A stretch of DNA of 64,000 nt. Origin: Amblyornis subalaris (lineage: Eukaryota; Chordata; Aves; Passeriformes; Ptilonorhynchidae). The notes beneath the pieces were generated by a model. The model ran no database searches. It was given only the letters and a program-made list of their open reading frames with translations, and had not been told where the DNA came from. The position numbers and the translations under genes were made by a program. Positions 1-15,000 of the stretch are shown piece by piece (within the stretch, counting starts at the first letter, position 1; every line of letters begins with the position of its first letter). The stretch spans positions 3,974,537 through 4,038,536 of the forward strand of contig JACAXG010000071.1 of assembly GCA_018881555.1 (NCBI GenBank). Reading direction: 5' to 3'.

Positions 1-2204
<2,204 letters not shown>

Positions 2205-3995
2205 CTCCCTCTGCCCAATTTACACTGCTGCTTCATTTTCCTGGCTATCATTAGCATTGTTTGAGGTGGATGATGACTTAATGGCACATTGCTAGCATTG
2301 CCCATTTTCCAGCTTGCTGCAGTTTGACGGTTCTTTTAATATACATTTGGAATACATAGAACTGAAGTCACTGCCTGAACTTCATACCATAGTTGCGTCA
2401 TCCAGAATTTAGTTTCACTTTTAAAACTCTATCGGGCCTTAAGCTGGAGAAGACTGAACCGGAATATAGAAGAGAGGTATGGGAAGAAAACACTTCTTGT
2501 TGAGACTTCCATGGACCTTTTCTGGTTTGCTCAGTAGGAAGAGCCCTAATCTTAGATCAAACATGCAACTTGTGCATTACTGTCCAACAAAAAGCAACAA
2601 CAAAAATGCAATTTTAGGACTGAAGAAGATTTAGTTTTAAAATGACCTGTCCTAAGGTAGTACATTTAAAGTGATGGTGTCTTTAAAGGACAATAATTGG
2701 AGCTTATGTATTCTAAGCAGTTGTATTAGACGCTGCTCTTTTCTGTTAAATCTTAAGCTTATTGTTGACCTTCCTGAAACAGTGTGTGTTAAATGCAAAT
2801 AACCATTGATTGAGCTGCATTGAAGCTGAGGCATTTATTTATAAGGAAACTTAGGAGGGGTTGATACTTGTAACCTGGTTTTGACATATTTAATGCATTT
2901 CTGTTGATTTTTGCAAGCACTAACTGTAGAAATCGAGCTTTAAGGGGAAACACTTTGGCNTGGTCTACATACAGCTCTTCTGCAGTGTTGAAAGTGTAGT
3001 TTTACTAGTATAGAAGTGCTTGTCACCAAGCTGTTACTTGGTAGACAGATAGATCAGATTGCCATGGTGAGGAGAGGTAGGAATGGGACAGAAGAACTTG
3101 CTAAATACCGATAAAATCCTCTTCTTTAAACATTTAAAGACCTTTTATATCCGTTTCTCTGCAGGCTCCAAAGTTTCCTGGCTATGCCAACCCCAGCTCA
3201 TCAAAAAGCTCCTTTTCAAACAGAGTACGTTTTTATTAGGGTGTCTGTGTTGCTGTGCTTCTCTTCCAGAGCTGCTTTCATCTTCTTTTTTCCCCTCCTT
3301 CTTTTTCCTTGCTTGTATCCCAAGTCCTCTGCATGCTGGCATCTTTTTTTTTACCCTTCCAAAAACATTGGCTCTGGTTTATATATGCCCCAGATCCCTC
3401 CCCCTCCCAGCAACCTCTAGAAAATGGTTAATTGGAGTCAGCTGCCTGGGTTCCCCCATGTGATAAGTTAATGCTCAGGCTGGAGGAGGCCACAAAGGTG
3501 TCTGTTATCAGTACAGCTTCTTCCCTATTTTTGTACCTAAGCTATCCTGCTGTAATTGTACTACAGTAGGGAACACATGGCTGCAGCTGGGTGAGTGCAG
3601 TTCATGCCATGCAGGTGCTCACCCTGAGCCTGGGTGCAGGATATAAAAGCGTAGGTGCAGTGGAATCCTGTGCCACCTTCTTCAAATGTGTGTTGTAGGT
3701 GAACTGGAATGCTCTTTTTAAAATGATGGAACACTGAATTAACAGAATACATGTCTGCAAAGATACAACTACAAAACCTCCCTTTTCAGACAGCCTGGTT
3801 AAGGCAGATGTCCGATGTGGAAGCTGGCAGGAAAACAGCAGCCCCCATTTTTCAACTTTGGAAGGCTGTCGGTTGTAGCAAAATGAGAAACTTCAAACAC
3901 CTGCAGAATGTCATCAGTTCTTATTAATGTCTAATGATATAAACATTGTCTGAAGTTCCAGCATGTTTTCTTGTTGATTTGTGTTGCTTGATCCT

Positions 3996-4001
3996 AATAA
4001 A
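3996..4001 (+). terminator. CRKL: alternative poly(A) signal in CRKL 3' UTR
   Basis: AATAAA followed within about 15 bases by a GT/T-rich stretch (GTTGTTCTTAGTTCATGTGG), which is the arrangement expected of a working cleavage site. It would shorten the 3' UTR to about 1.8 kb and remove the downstream Pumilio-type element. Use is inferred from the motif alone. Confidence 0.45.
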
Positions 4002-5221
4002 AGCACGTTGTTCTTAGTTCATGTGGAAGTGCCATGAGATCCTTAGTCGGAAGGCACTGAAGAACTGCAAAAACGGCATTTGCAACCAGACATTCAGAGT
4101 GCCGGGTTTTAAAGAAGTCTCTCCGTTCATCTATTAGCTGTTTTCTGTAGTATTGATCGAGTGGCTGACAGTCTAGAAGTTCTTGTAGAGCATTTTACTA
4201 CCAAATTAACTGTGAAGTAGAGTAGCATTGACTGAAGTGTTTGGTGCTGTAATTCTTGACAATAGGCATTGACATTTTGTCTTGCAAAGAAAAGCTATGC
4301 AGTTCTCTTAACTAAAGAAGGTCATGCTTTTCCTGTGCCCCAACAATACCCGCACGTTTACTACACAGATTGTACTACTGAAAGTCATCTTTTGAANACA
4401 AACTGCACTAAACTCAGTCTGCTGCAGAGAAATCTTATTTCAGGCCTGACCTAGTTACAGGCAGCTCTTCAGAAGACTGATTGTAGAATTCTTCCTTTGC
4501 GCGGTAAATAAATTCTGTGAGATTTGAGATCTTGAACATAACTTTTAACCTGAATTTTTTTCACTGAAATAAACATCATGACTTATCCCCTCATTGAATA
4601 AGGTGTAGTTTGAACACAGACATTGTTTTAGGTTTAATTATGTTCTGATACTGCAGAAAAGCAAAATGTTACCTTCAAAACTATGCAAAATTTGTGTGTA
4701 GTGGCATCTGATGCAAAGACAAGAATTCTTAAATTTCTGTGAACCTGGGTTTAGGCCACGAATGAACAGTGTTTCTCCAAGTAGCAGCGGTGTGGTTCAG
4801 GTATGTAAAATGTGGTTTCAATGTAGCATACTGACCAGCCTAAGCTGATTGTAACCTTGCTTCAAAATGTGTCTTGGCTATTTTACTATGAGACAAGTAT
4901 TTTCATATAAAGACTGCATTGGATCAGTGTGTGTTTCTCTTTGAAGGACTCTGGATTCTCAATCGCTTGTCGCTTGCTTACACGTGTGCTGTTGTTTTAT
5001 GAAACCTCTTAAATTTGAGTGATAACCTATCAGTGTAAATGTTCTTGGGTGTGTAAGGTAACCTAAATATGAAGCATGAGAGCCTGCAAGTGATGGCTTC
5101 AATCTATGCACCATTAAAGTTGTCCTTGCTTTGGAACTAGGAGCTGGTGTAATGACCTGGTGCCAGAGTAGTCATCGATCACGAAAGGCTCAGTGCTTGG
5201 CTTCCTCCTGCTGTGTACATG

Positions 5222-5229
5222 TGTATATA
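5222..5229 (+). promoter_or_regulatory. CRKL: Pumilio-type element in CRKL 3' UTR
   Basis: TGTATATA matches the PUF-family consensus UGUANAUA on the transcribed strand, within the distal half of the inferred CRKL 3' UTR. Such an octamer is expected by chance every few kilobases in AT-rich DNA, so functional status is only a possibility. Confidence 0.35.
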
Positions 5230-5975
5230 GACGTTGAAGCCTCTGACCAGTCTGAAAGTTTTAAATGAAAACTGTTTTANTCAGTGTCCATCACTGGATA
5301 AGCGCTAATTTAATTCATGATTGTTTACAAATTGGGAAAGCATAAACAAAAGGGAATATCCTGTTTGGGTTGAGGCTCTGAAGAGCCTGAGCATTATTTT
5401 TGTAAAGGGAAAAACAGCATTCTTTGTGCCATTTCATGTGCCTGTAAAGTAATTTTTTATATTGTATTAACATCCTGGGAATGAGTGGGCTGCCTTTGTT
5501 TTCTAGTCCAGTTTTCAAGCATTTTCCTCAATACCTGCATTTGAAAGTGAGACCTGCCTAAAAGACTGCCTTTTGGGACCAGTGAAAGCGTTCCTGTATA
5601 GTTGTCATTTTCTTTTTACTTGTGTTAAAATGTATTTTGGGACAAGGATACAATTATTGCAGTGGGAAAGGTGGCCTTGTATTTGAGACAGTCTTCACTG
5701 TGTAAACTTCTAAACACAATATGTAATTTAAAGACCATGATCTTCAGGCAATAATATTAAGTGTAAGCTTTTAAAATTTATTTTGGGGATCATAGCTTGT
5801 TTTATTTTTTGTGCTGTAAGATTAACAGTATTAAATGAATTATATTCTTAGAATATATGGAGTGTCTTTTCTTAAGATTAGTGCCTTTTTAATTTCTTAC
5901 TCCACTTAATTCATAGAACTGGTCCCAACATCAAGCCACTGTGTTTTTTCCCCAATGCCCTGTTTGTACAGTCTA

Positions 5976-5981
5976 AATAAA
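5976..5981 (+). terminator. CRKL: distal poly(A) signal of CRKL
   Basis: AATAAA, followed about 25 bases later by ATTATTTGTTGTCTTT, a T/GT-rich downstream element. Past this point the sequence no longer resembles a continuing UTR, and GC content rises from about 7.4 kb. This is my choice for the main CRKL 3' end. Confidence 0.65.
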
Positions 5982-6005
5982 ACTTGCCTCAACTTACAGT
6001 ATTAT

Positions 6006-9000
6006 TTGTTGTCTTTAGTCTTAAAACCTTGATGATAACAGCAGAGTGTTTAAACCCTTACTCTGTCATTACAATGCCCTGTTTTGTGGGTAAACGGAGT
6101 GTGCCAACTGAAGTCTTCCAGAATCAAAGGAGGAACTAAGCAGGAGAAAATGCTGTTGCCAGGCTGAGTGATACTCTCCTGTTCCATCCTTGTGCCTCTC
6201 CTCAGACTATACCGCTGGGCTCTGGAGGTTCACCTGAAAAAGATGCATCTCTGGTTACACAGATTATCACTGTCTCCTCCACNCTCACACCTGACAATGT
6301 CCGTGCTCTTCTTCCACTCTATTTATTGTGCTCTTTTGCCAAGGCTTTTAAGGGTCTCTGGAAACCATGACCTTTGTTTACTGTGATACCCTTGACTGTG
6401 CTTGTAAGAATGACTGGTTTATGCNATGCTTTGAATTTAGCTGATCTCTGGTTGAGTAAATACAGTGTAACCTGTGCAGGCACTGGAGAGCAGTGACTGG
6501 GCTCTGGCCCCTGCTGAGAGGTGCCGGCGTGATCCGTCAGAAACGTCTGTGTTTGGAACTCAGAACCTGCATCCTGGTTGTCTTCTGCCTTTTTAGTCAA
6601 TCCAGATCAATAGTAGCACTAACTAAACTTNAGAGTTTTTTACAGTTAAATCGTTAACAAGGTGTGGATACTTGAGATGATCCTGCATAGGAGGAAAAAG
6701 TTAAGAAGAACATCAGCCACTCAACTGCTGCAGAGGAGAAGCCTACAAAGCTTGCATTGGTTCCCTGGACTCTCTAGGTATGGTGACAGCCTCGTGTTTG
6801 TCTTCTCTGGAGTACAGATTTCCATGTGATGTTAATAAACATTCATAGCCAACTCTGCATAGTGTCTTATCATCAAATAGTCACACTTGCCAAGTTACAT
6901 TTTGGAGAAAACCAGTTGTGTTTTAAAGACACAAGCAGGAATAGGTCAGGTACATACAGTGGGCTTGGTAACCCTGTTTAAGGGTAAAAGGCAAAAAGTC
7001 AAAGGTGGCAAGAAACAAGCAGTAATTCAAGCTGGGTTTATTTGTCTTACCTGCATCTCGGCTTTCACCAGTGCAAAGCTGGAGTAGTTCAGTTACATCA
7101 GTCCAACAACAGGCAGAATCGGCCTCTATTTTTCAGTGCAAACTGGGATGAGCTGGGTTCATCAGTTTGTCACTCATTTAATTAAATGGTTTTATTTCTA
7201 AACCAGGGCGATGAGGAACACCCTTTAAGACATACCCAAGGTGTGTCTGTTGGAGCTTACACCAGTAGGAAATACACCTAAATACACCAAATAAAATACA
7301 GCCACAGCAGAACACAGTTTCTTGTCATTTTTAAATGATTTTTCCATAGTGTGGATTGTGCACATGAAAGCTCCTGAGGTCCACACTCACCAGCAGGGTT
7401 GACTCACCTTGGACCAACTGTACTGGTTTCTGTCCCCCACATTGTCCCCTCTGCCTCTTTTTTAAAGGACAGGTCAGCTGCTCCCATAGCAGCTGTTGAA
7501 TCACCAGTCACAGCTCAGTGGGGAAAGGTAAAGCAGTTCGAATTTCAGGGAAGCTCCATCCTCCGAGCTGCAAACTGGCAGTCACTGCAAACAGCTGAGC
7601 TCTGCTGCAAGCAGGACAGGCTAGCAGTGGGGAAAGAAACAGCTGTCCCAGAGTGAGCCTCCTGCTCCGAATTCCAAGCCTTAAGAGCTTGCCTAGAGCC
7701 ACAGTGGCACCAATTATTGTGACTCATTAACACAGAATGTTGTGTGCCCACCTTGAGCCAGGCTATCCACGCACTGCTCCAGCTGCCCACGGGAGCAGCC
7801 TGGGAACCCAGCGCCCTGACTCAGCCCATCTGCTCCACACTGGCACAACCTTGGGAGCTTAAAGCTGAGCTACCCCTGCTCCGTGGTGTGACGGTGCTCA
7901 CCTGGGACCAGCAGCCCCTCGGTGCAGCCTCACCTACGGAAGATCCATCCCGCTGCTTCCAAGGCAGGCGAGGGAGCGAGAGACCACAGGGAATTATCGC
8001 AGTGCTCCCCTCAGTTAACCTTCCCAGCACCTGCTTGCTTCTTTCCGGGCATTTTGTAACCAGAACCCTCCCTGCACGAGTTATTAGTCTAACCCGCCAC
8101 TGGCACGCCAGACAATTGGGATCAGAGCTAAATCCGGAGTATCCGCAGGGAACTGGCTCCTGCTTTGTACGTCCTGGCTGGTCCAACAAGGGCAGCTGAA
8201 AGTCAGCGCTGAAAAATCCATCACTTGTGTTTGGTCTAGAAATTTATTGCTAAAGCACGAAGGAAGGCGTGGATCCAAGGGACTGTTATCCCCCCTGCAC
8301 TGTACTGGTTTCCCGTTTGTGCTGTCCAGTGAATCCTTGCCAGACCCTGGGGCAGGAGCAGCTCTCGCTGGGCTGTCAGAAGGCAGCAGGGGCAGAAGGG
8401 CAGTGCTGGATGTGCTGCTTTGCCTTCCCCCAGCTGCCCCTGCACCCGAAATCCAACTGATTCAGGGGGAGCAGCGAGTCCAAGGAGAGGATGCTGTTTG
8501 GAACAGACAGAAGGGACTGACATAAGTGAACAACAGGAGTTGGTTTGAAACTCTTGGCACTCGACTCCTGTTCAGCCCACCACCACTCGGCAGCCGAGCC
8601 AGAGACCCCCAGGGANGCTCCTGACAGAAGTGACAAACCCAGCCAGGCCTTAAGAGTGCACTGCTGCTATCCTTGTCATAAAAAACATAAAAATCAAACT
8701 TGCCCATTTTTCATTACTGGGAAGTAACAGCCCCATGTATTTCTACACTCGATTCCCACAGTTTTTTAATGTATTCTGTTGCTTTACTACTTTGATCTGG
8801 ATTATGAGGTAGTTCGGGGGCTCTCATGGGGACTTCTACATGCTGAATCCATTTCTGTAATGTTAGACCATCTCTTTTTTTTCCGTCTTCTTGTGACCAG
8901 TGATACAATTAATCCACTGACCTTGAAGAGAAATAGCTTTTCTCTTTCCAGGTATCGCACGCAGCTGGTGCTCTGGCTCCAAGTCTGCAGTGAGGATGGA

Positions 9001-12000
9001 TACACAGCTCTGGGCTGGATTCCTGCTGAGCGTCAGCCTCATGCTCTGCACGGCACAAAGGAAATGTAATTCATCAGGCTTGGCCTTCCTCGTGTGAGAA
9101 AGAGCCATATCCCACAAAGATCGAACTCCTCCCGCGGCGCCCAACTACCTGGAATAGCTGTGCCTACTCGGCACTTTGGAGAACTAGGTCTAAAATTAAC
9201 AAAGATAATTTCCCTGCAAGAAATAGCACCTTGGCCTGGACACAGGACACATCAGCAGGAGTCTGAAACAGAAAGGCTAAAATTAACTCAGGTCTGGGAT
9301 TCTGCTGAATGGGCTAACACAGGTCAGACCACCACATGCAGGATAAGCAGCACCGTTGGAAATCTCTGGCCAAAATCATCCCAAACTGCAGGATGTATCC
9401 CAGTAGTGACAAAAAGGTTACTCCCAGCGCTCAGCAGCAGCTCCCGCCTGTATGAGGCTGAGTGATCCTCTTTGACCATCATTAGTGACCATCTGATCAA
9501 GGCAGAGGTGGCTGATGGGATGAAAACATCTCTCCAGTCGGTGGGAAGAGGTGCTGGATTTCTAGCAAGGCTTTGTGCTGTACAGCAATGGAAGCCCACA
9601 GACCTCCACAGTGGTGTTTGTGGGATCAACACTGGCCTAAATTTAAATAGACAAAAATAAAGACACGTTGGAGAGCAGCCTAGGAAGTGTGCACAGTCCC
9701 TGACAGGGCAGCAAAGATGTGGGACTTCCATCCATCAGGCATGCAGAGCTCACACCTCCCTTGCTGCAGCGCCCTGGTTTCAGCCCAGACTGCAGCCCTG
9801 CAGCCCCATGGCAGCACCGCATTGGAACAGCTGTGGAAAATGGAGGGGAGTGGAGAAGATGTACCTGGAGAAGCACGGGCTGATTTAACACCCCTCCCTC
9901 CTGCCAAATGGTCCGTGGGCTCTGCAGTCATCACCCACAATAGAGTCATAGTCTGTGCCTCCTCCAAGAGACGGTCCCTGCTGGAAACATGTCAGGGCAT
10001 TGCTGGGGCAGTGATTTACTGCAGGAGCCACCTCGGGAGCTGCCGGCACTGCGCCCCACTGTACCTGGCTCCTTTCCCTCTCCCCCACCATTCAAGCTGC
10101 CTGTTGACGCTTGTTACAGCCTGGAACACGACACAGGGCTCGACCCAGCGAGGAATTTAGGCAGGGTTTGGGCAGAAGGGAGGAAAGGTCCTGCATTAAC
10201 CTCAGTGTGCAAGTCACAATTCCACCACACGTGGCTGTCACCTACTGCCCAAGACACAAGGAGTCCCTTCCTGGCAGAGGCTGAGGGGCTCCAAGGCAGC
10301 CCATGTGTGTAGGACAGCCTTGTCTCTCTGCGGCTGGACACGCTGCCCGGGAGCTGCCTTGCGCTTCCCAGAGCAGAGACACATTCTCCCCACGGCGAGC
10401 AGCTCATCCCAGGTAACAGCCTCCTCCTGCCGTTGTTTTGCTGCCAGGTCCCTCCTAAAACGTGAGTTGCTTCAGCCCCAACTTGCCCAGCACTCAGCCT
10501 CTGTCAGCACCTGAGCGAATCACACAAAACCCTCGCTCCAGACACGCTGTGACAGCGCCAGAGCTTCACCCCTTGTGCACTGTAACCACAAAGCGACACC
10601 GTAGATGGTTGCTGGGCTTTTTCCGTGTTCTCCACAGGGCCCTGGGATGCCCTTGCTGCAGCTTCCAGGCCTCGGCACCTTTGCAGCAATCCCGCTGCAG
10701 GCTGCCCCAGCTGTCCCCTCGCAGGTCACACGCAGTCACTGGGTGGCACTGTGCCCCTGCCTGTGCGTGCCCAGCTCCAGCCGCCTCCTCCTCCGCTCGG
10801 GGTCCCGGGAGGAACCCCCGGCTGGGCCAAGGGGTGAAGGCTCTCCTTGCCAAAGTGCACCCGCGTGTGGCACCGACAGAGACCCGGGGATCCCGGGAGC
10901 CCGCAGGGATGTGACCCCAACGCCCAGACATGGGCTCCCGCTGTCTCCCTGACAGGGTCTCTCCCCACTGTGGTTACATTTTCATTACCATGGCAAAAGG
11001 AGATCAACTGCATCCTTACAATACGCCCCTCCATAAAACTAATAGGCCAGGCAATTGGGACAGCCCTGTGAAGTACTTTATAGTCTGGACTCGAGGAGTT
11101 CGTGCCACAGCTCACAAGCTGTCCCAGCCCCACGTCCAGGAATCACAGCATTATTTCTCCCTACCATCCCCACTTTCAGCCTAGGAGCAGAGTGAGGATG
11201 AGCATGGTGCCCCCAAGCTTGCTTGCCACCCAGAGCCTCACCTCACTCCAGCAGCACAGCTGCTAGGAGCATCCATAGGAATCAGGGTTTCCTCTTTCCA
11301 GGGCACCATGACACAGCTCTGCCCTGACTCCAGGAGCTTTGACACCATCAGTGTGCACCAAGGAACGAGAGGCTCGACTCAGCACTGGGCCAGGGCAGGG
11401 GCCAGGGAGGTGCTTTGTCAATGCTTTGCCATTTGCTTCATTTGCAGATGAAAGCCAGAGGAGCAGAAAACCCTCCTGACACCATGATGGCAAAATCCAC
11501 TCAGCTCTGTAGAAGACCCTTCCCTCCACAGTGATGCCCCGTGTTTGTTTGGGAAGCTGGGCTGACACATTTGGTGTGACCCAGAGCCCCATTTCAGAGA
11601 GCACCTGGTGGGGTTTGAGGGACTGTTTTACCTGGCACGTTGGTGGGACCTGGCCAGTCTCAGTGGTGCATTCCAAGTGTTCCTAGAGCAGGGAGCCAGG
11701 CCCTGGCTCCAGCAGGGGCTGGGTGGATGACCCTGGGGACAGCAATAACCAAACAGAGCAGCGGCTGCCACCTTCCCTCTCCCTGCTGTGTAAAAGCTGC
11801 CCGAGAAAAGCCTTCTTTAATCGCTCCCCCTACATTAGACCTTCCAGGGGAAATTAGCACAAATGCAACATCAGTGGCACCAAGGGAACAGACCCTGAAT
11901 GACTTGGAGGGAGGTTAATTAGTTTGTTAAAATCCTTCTCTCTTTAGTAGCCACCTAAAGCTCCAAGCCTTGACAAACAGTTGGGAAAAAGGGTCTCTGC

Positions 12001-15000
12001 TGAAAATCAGTGCTCTTTAGAGGTAAGAGCTAAAGATCCTCCAAGGATAGTGTTGGGAAATAAAGTGGAGAAGACTGCTTCTCCACCATTAGGATAGAAG
12101 ACAAATGTTAGATAGGAAAAGCAAAAGCCTTCCAGGTGTCCATAAAAGTCAGAAGGGAGACGAAGAGCCCATTTCTCCCCCTGTGGTTTGCTGTCTTTAA
12201 TCTCTTTGCCTTGGTGTCCCCACCTACCCTGCAGGACAGAGTCATGTTTAGAGGTGCTGAAAAGCTTAACTGGCGTTTGCAAAACCGATTCAGGATCCCC
12301 AGATACCGAGTGCCAGAGACCTGCCAAGTGTCACTGCCCATCCCTTTGGAGGACGATCCCCTCAGTGCCAGAGCTGCCGGCAGATGGGCTCCCCCCTCCT
12401 GGACACACGGGCCAGGGAACACGAGTGTGCTGGGGACAGGGAGCAACATCAGGAAGCCCCACAGCCCCTTATAAACGGTTTCCCCCTTAGATTAGTGTAA
12501 TAGACAACTCTATTGACCCCACAGAATTTTGTACAACTCTCCGCCCGCCGTAGCTGCCCTGATCATGGTGGCAGTGGGAACCTGTCTCAGAGCTGGAGTG
12601 TGCCCACGGCGATACGTGGCCCTGCTGGTGCCGCTGCTACGCCCAGTGCCACTGCAGTGCTGTGATGGGAGGGCTAAAGCACAATGCTGCAGCTTAGGGA
12701 CTGCCACAGGCAGCACTTTGGGACTAAAATTTCCTCGAGTACCTGGTTTAAAGTTGGGACTAACTTCATTCGCCTCCACACCCAGAGCTCTGTGCTGGCC
12801 CGAGGGGACAGAAGGGCAGACAGTTCCAACTCCAGAACCAAGTCTCCTTTAATCCAAGAACATGATTTCTTTGTTAGGGACATGATGAGCTGTGTGCCCT
12901 GCCTTCTATACTGTCCACTGATGTTTGTATTTCAAAAGCCACTACATCATCTGATTCTGCCCAGCTGTCTAAGAAAAAAAAAAGACAACATCCTGTGTAG
13001 CCCTGGGACCTCTTTGTCAAAGGCTGTGAACTCATCTGCATCCAGCACCAGGATGGATTGAGCAAACTGAAGCAGTATTTTATTGCTGAAGCATAAAACA
13101 TGGGAATAAACAAGCACCAAAGTGCTACTGATCATTAAAACCAGATGGGAGCCCATTTATTGCCTCCAACAGCGAGGTGCCACAGCTCCTCCACTGGGGC
13201 CCCCTTGAAATAGGAAACCCAGCACACCATCTGGGAGGTGCTGGATGGCAGTGGCTACAGGCAGCCCCTGCAATTTCAGCCTGGAGTTATCTGCACTGTC
13301 CTCTCACCACCACCACTCCAGGGATAACCGAGGAGTGACAGAGCTCTCAGTCCTGGCTCCAGAAATACAGTCAGCCCTGTAAGGTTGTGCCTACATGAAA
13401 ACGCCCTGGTAGGGACAAGCAGCCCATACAGGGCCAGTCCCATTGTCCAGGGGAGGCGAGACAGGGAGAGTCACAGGCCAAATTGCCCACACACAGACCA
13501 GGAACTCGGCTACATTTCAGTAGTATTTGTTCAGTGCATGTGAGAGAACCATCAAGGGTTCTGCTCATTCCTGTGCAATTCAGCTCACGGATGGTGGATT
13601 ATCCAAAGCAGCCCAGGTCTGACCTTCTTCCTTGCCAACCAATGCTGTCTGGCATGGGAAGTGAAGTACCACGGTGGGAAGAAGCCAGGGGCTATTTCCT
13701 CTCCTTCCTAATCAACACACCCACCACAGATAAATGCCCAGTGAGAGCATTGCCGGTCCAGACTACTGGAAACTGGCCTCCAGGAACAGCTCCATCCTGA
13801 GCACTCCCAGCTGCAAGCTGAGCTCAACCCCCTCCCTAGACTGAAGCTTTGCACCTTTGTCTCCAAGTCCCATCTTCCCATGGCAGGGAGCCCTCTCAGC
13901 AGTCAAAACCGGAGCACGGCATGGGGCCAGGGACGGATTCCTGGGCAGCCCGAGAGGAGATGCAAATGGAGCGGGAGACTGCCGGAGAAGCAGAGACAGA
14001 CAGATGCTTTTACACTTCAAAGGGAACAGGGCCCTGTGAGGCTTTCAGGAATACGCACAAATCGATAGACTCCTTTCAAACACCGAGCACATTTGCTCAA
14101 GTGTGAGGCAATTATTCTCTGAGGATGGAGGCAGGACGGGGCCATTAACAGCCATACGGGCAGGATGAGGAACATGCGGCGGCTCCAGGCGGGACCGCCA
14201 GCCCAGCCTGCGGAGCGAACTCCGCTGTCCTGGCCGAGCTTTCTCATCCAGGATTTACAAAATGCCCTTGTGTCCCCAGGGGCTCTACAGGGAGCACATT
14301 AGTGTCATTCAGCCTATGTCAGTGCAATGCTCAGCACATCCCTTTGGTAAACAGAGCAGGTTTGATCACATCCCCTCCACTGCTCTCGTTCACTGCCTTT
14401 ATCCCTGGAGGGCTGACTTACGCTTACTGCAGCAATTCCCATTTCCCCCTCACCCGACTGCTGCTGGGCGGTGCCCGAGCTGCTCGGGAGAGCTCTGTCT
14501 TCACAGAGCCCCTTCTATACGGCAGAGCAAAGCCCAAACCAGATTGTGGGNGAGCAGAGGGCTGGCTGCTCAGCACGAACAGAGCCAGCATGGGGACAGA
14601 CCCCGCGGTGTGACAGGAATCACGCCTGACTCATCCCTGTCTATTCTGCACCAGCACTTCACGCAGATTACCCTTAATGCACCATCTCCCAGCAAGGATG
14701 TTACAGAGATCCCAGGTGCCAGTGCTTTGCGACCCCACAGATGGGAGCTGGAGTGACAGTGCCAGCACGCAGGAAGTCTCTCCTATGAACAGCTGCTGTT
14801 TTACAAGTACAGTTTTATTTGTACAACGAGAGGCAGAGATACTGAAAGTGAGCAATGCTTTATGCCTGGTGCATGACTGATGGGAGTGCCCATCCTGTAT
14901 CACTGGCTGCCCACTCTGCTTTATGGAGGCACATAATTAACCCTCTTCAGTAAAAATAGAGGAGGAAGAAATAAAAATCTCAGCATGTCCCCAAAGAACG

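Larger units (their letters stand above)
2205..6005 (+). other. CRKL: CRKL 3' untranslated region
   Basis: A long AT-rich stretch without convincing coding potential follows the CRKL stop. A 3' UTR of several kilobases is known for vertebrate CRKL, as recalled. The likely distal end is set by AATAAA at 5976-5981, followed by a T/GT-rich stretch at about 6003-6015. Earlier AATAAA motifs at 3996-4001, 4507-4512 and 4568-4573 could give shorter isoforms. A TGTATATA element lies at 5222-5229. Open frames inside, for example 3083-3463, are AT/T-rich and carry no recognisable domain. The exact cleavage site is inferred. Confidence 0.8.
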
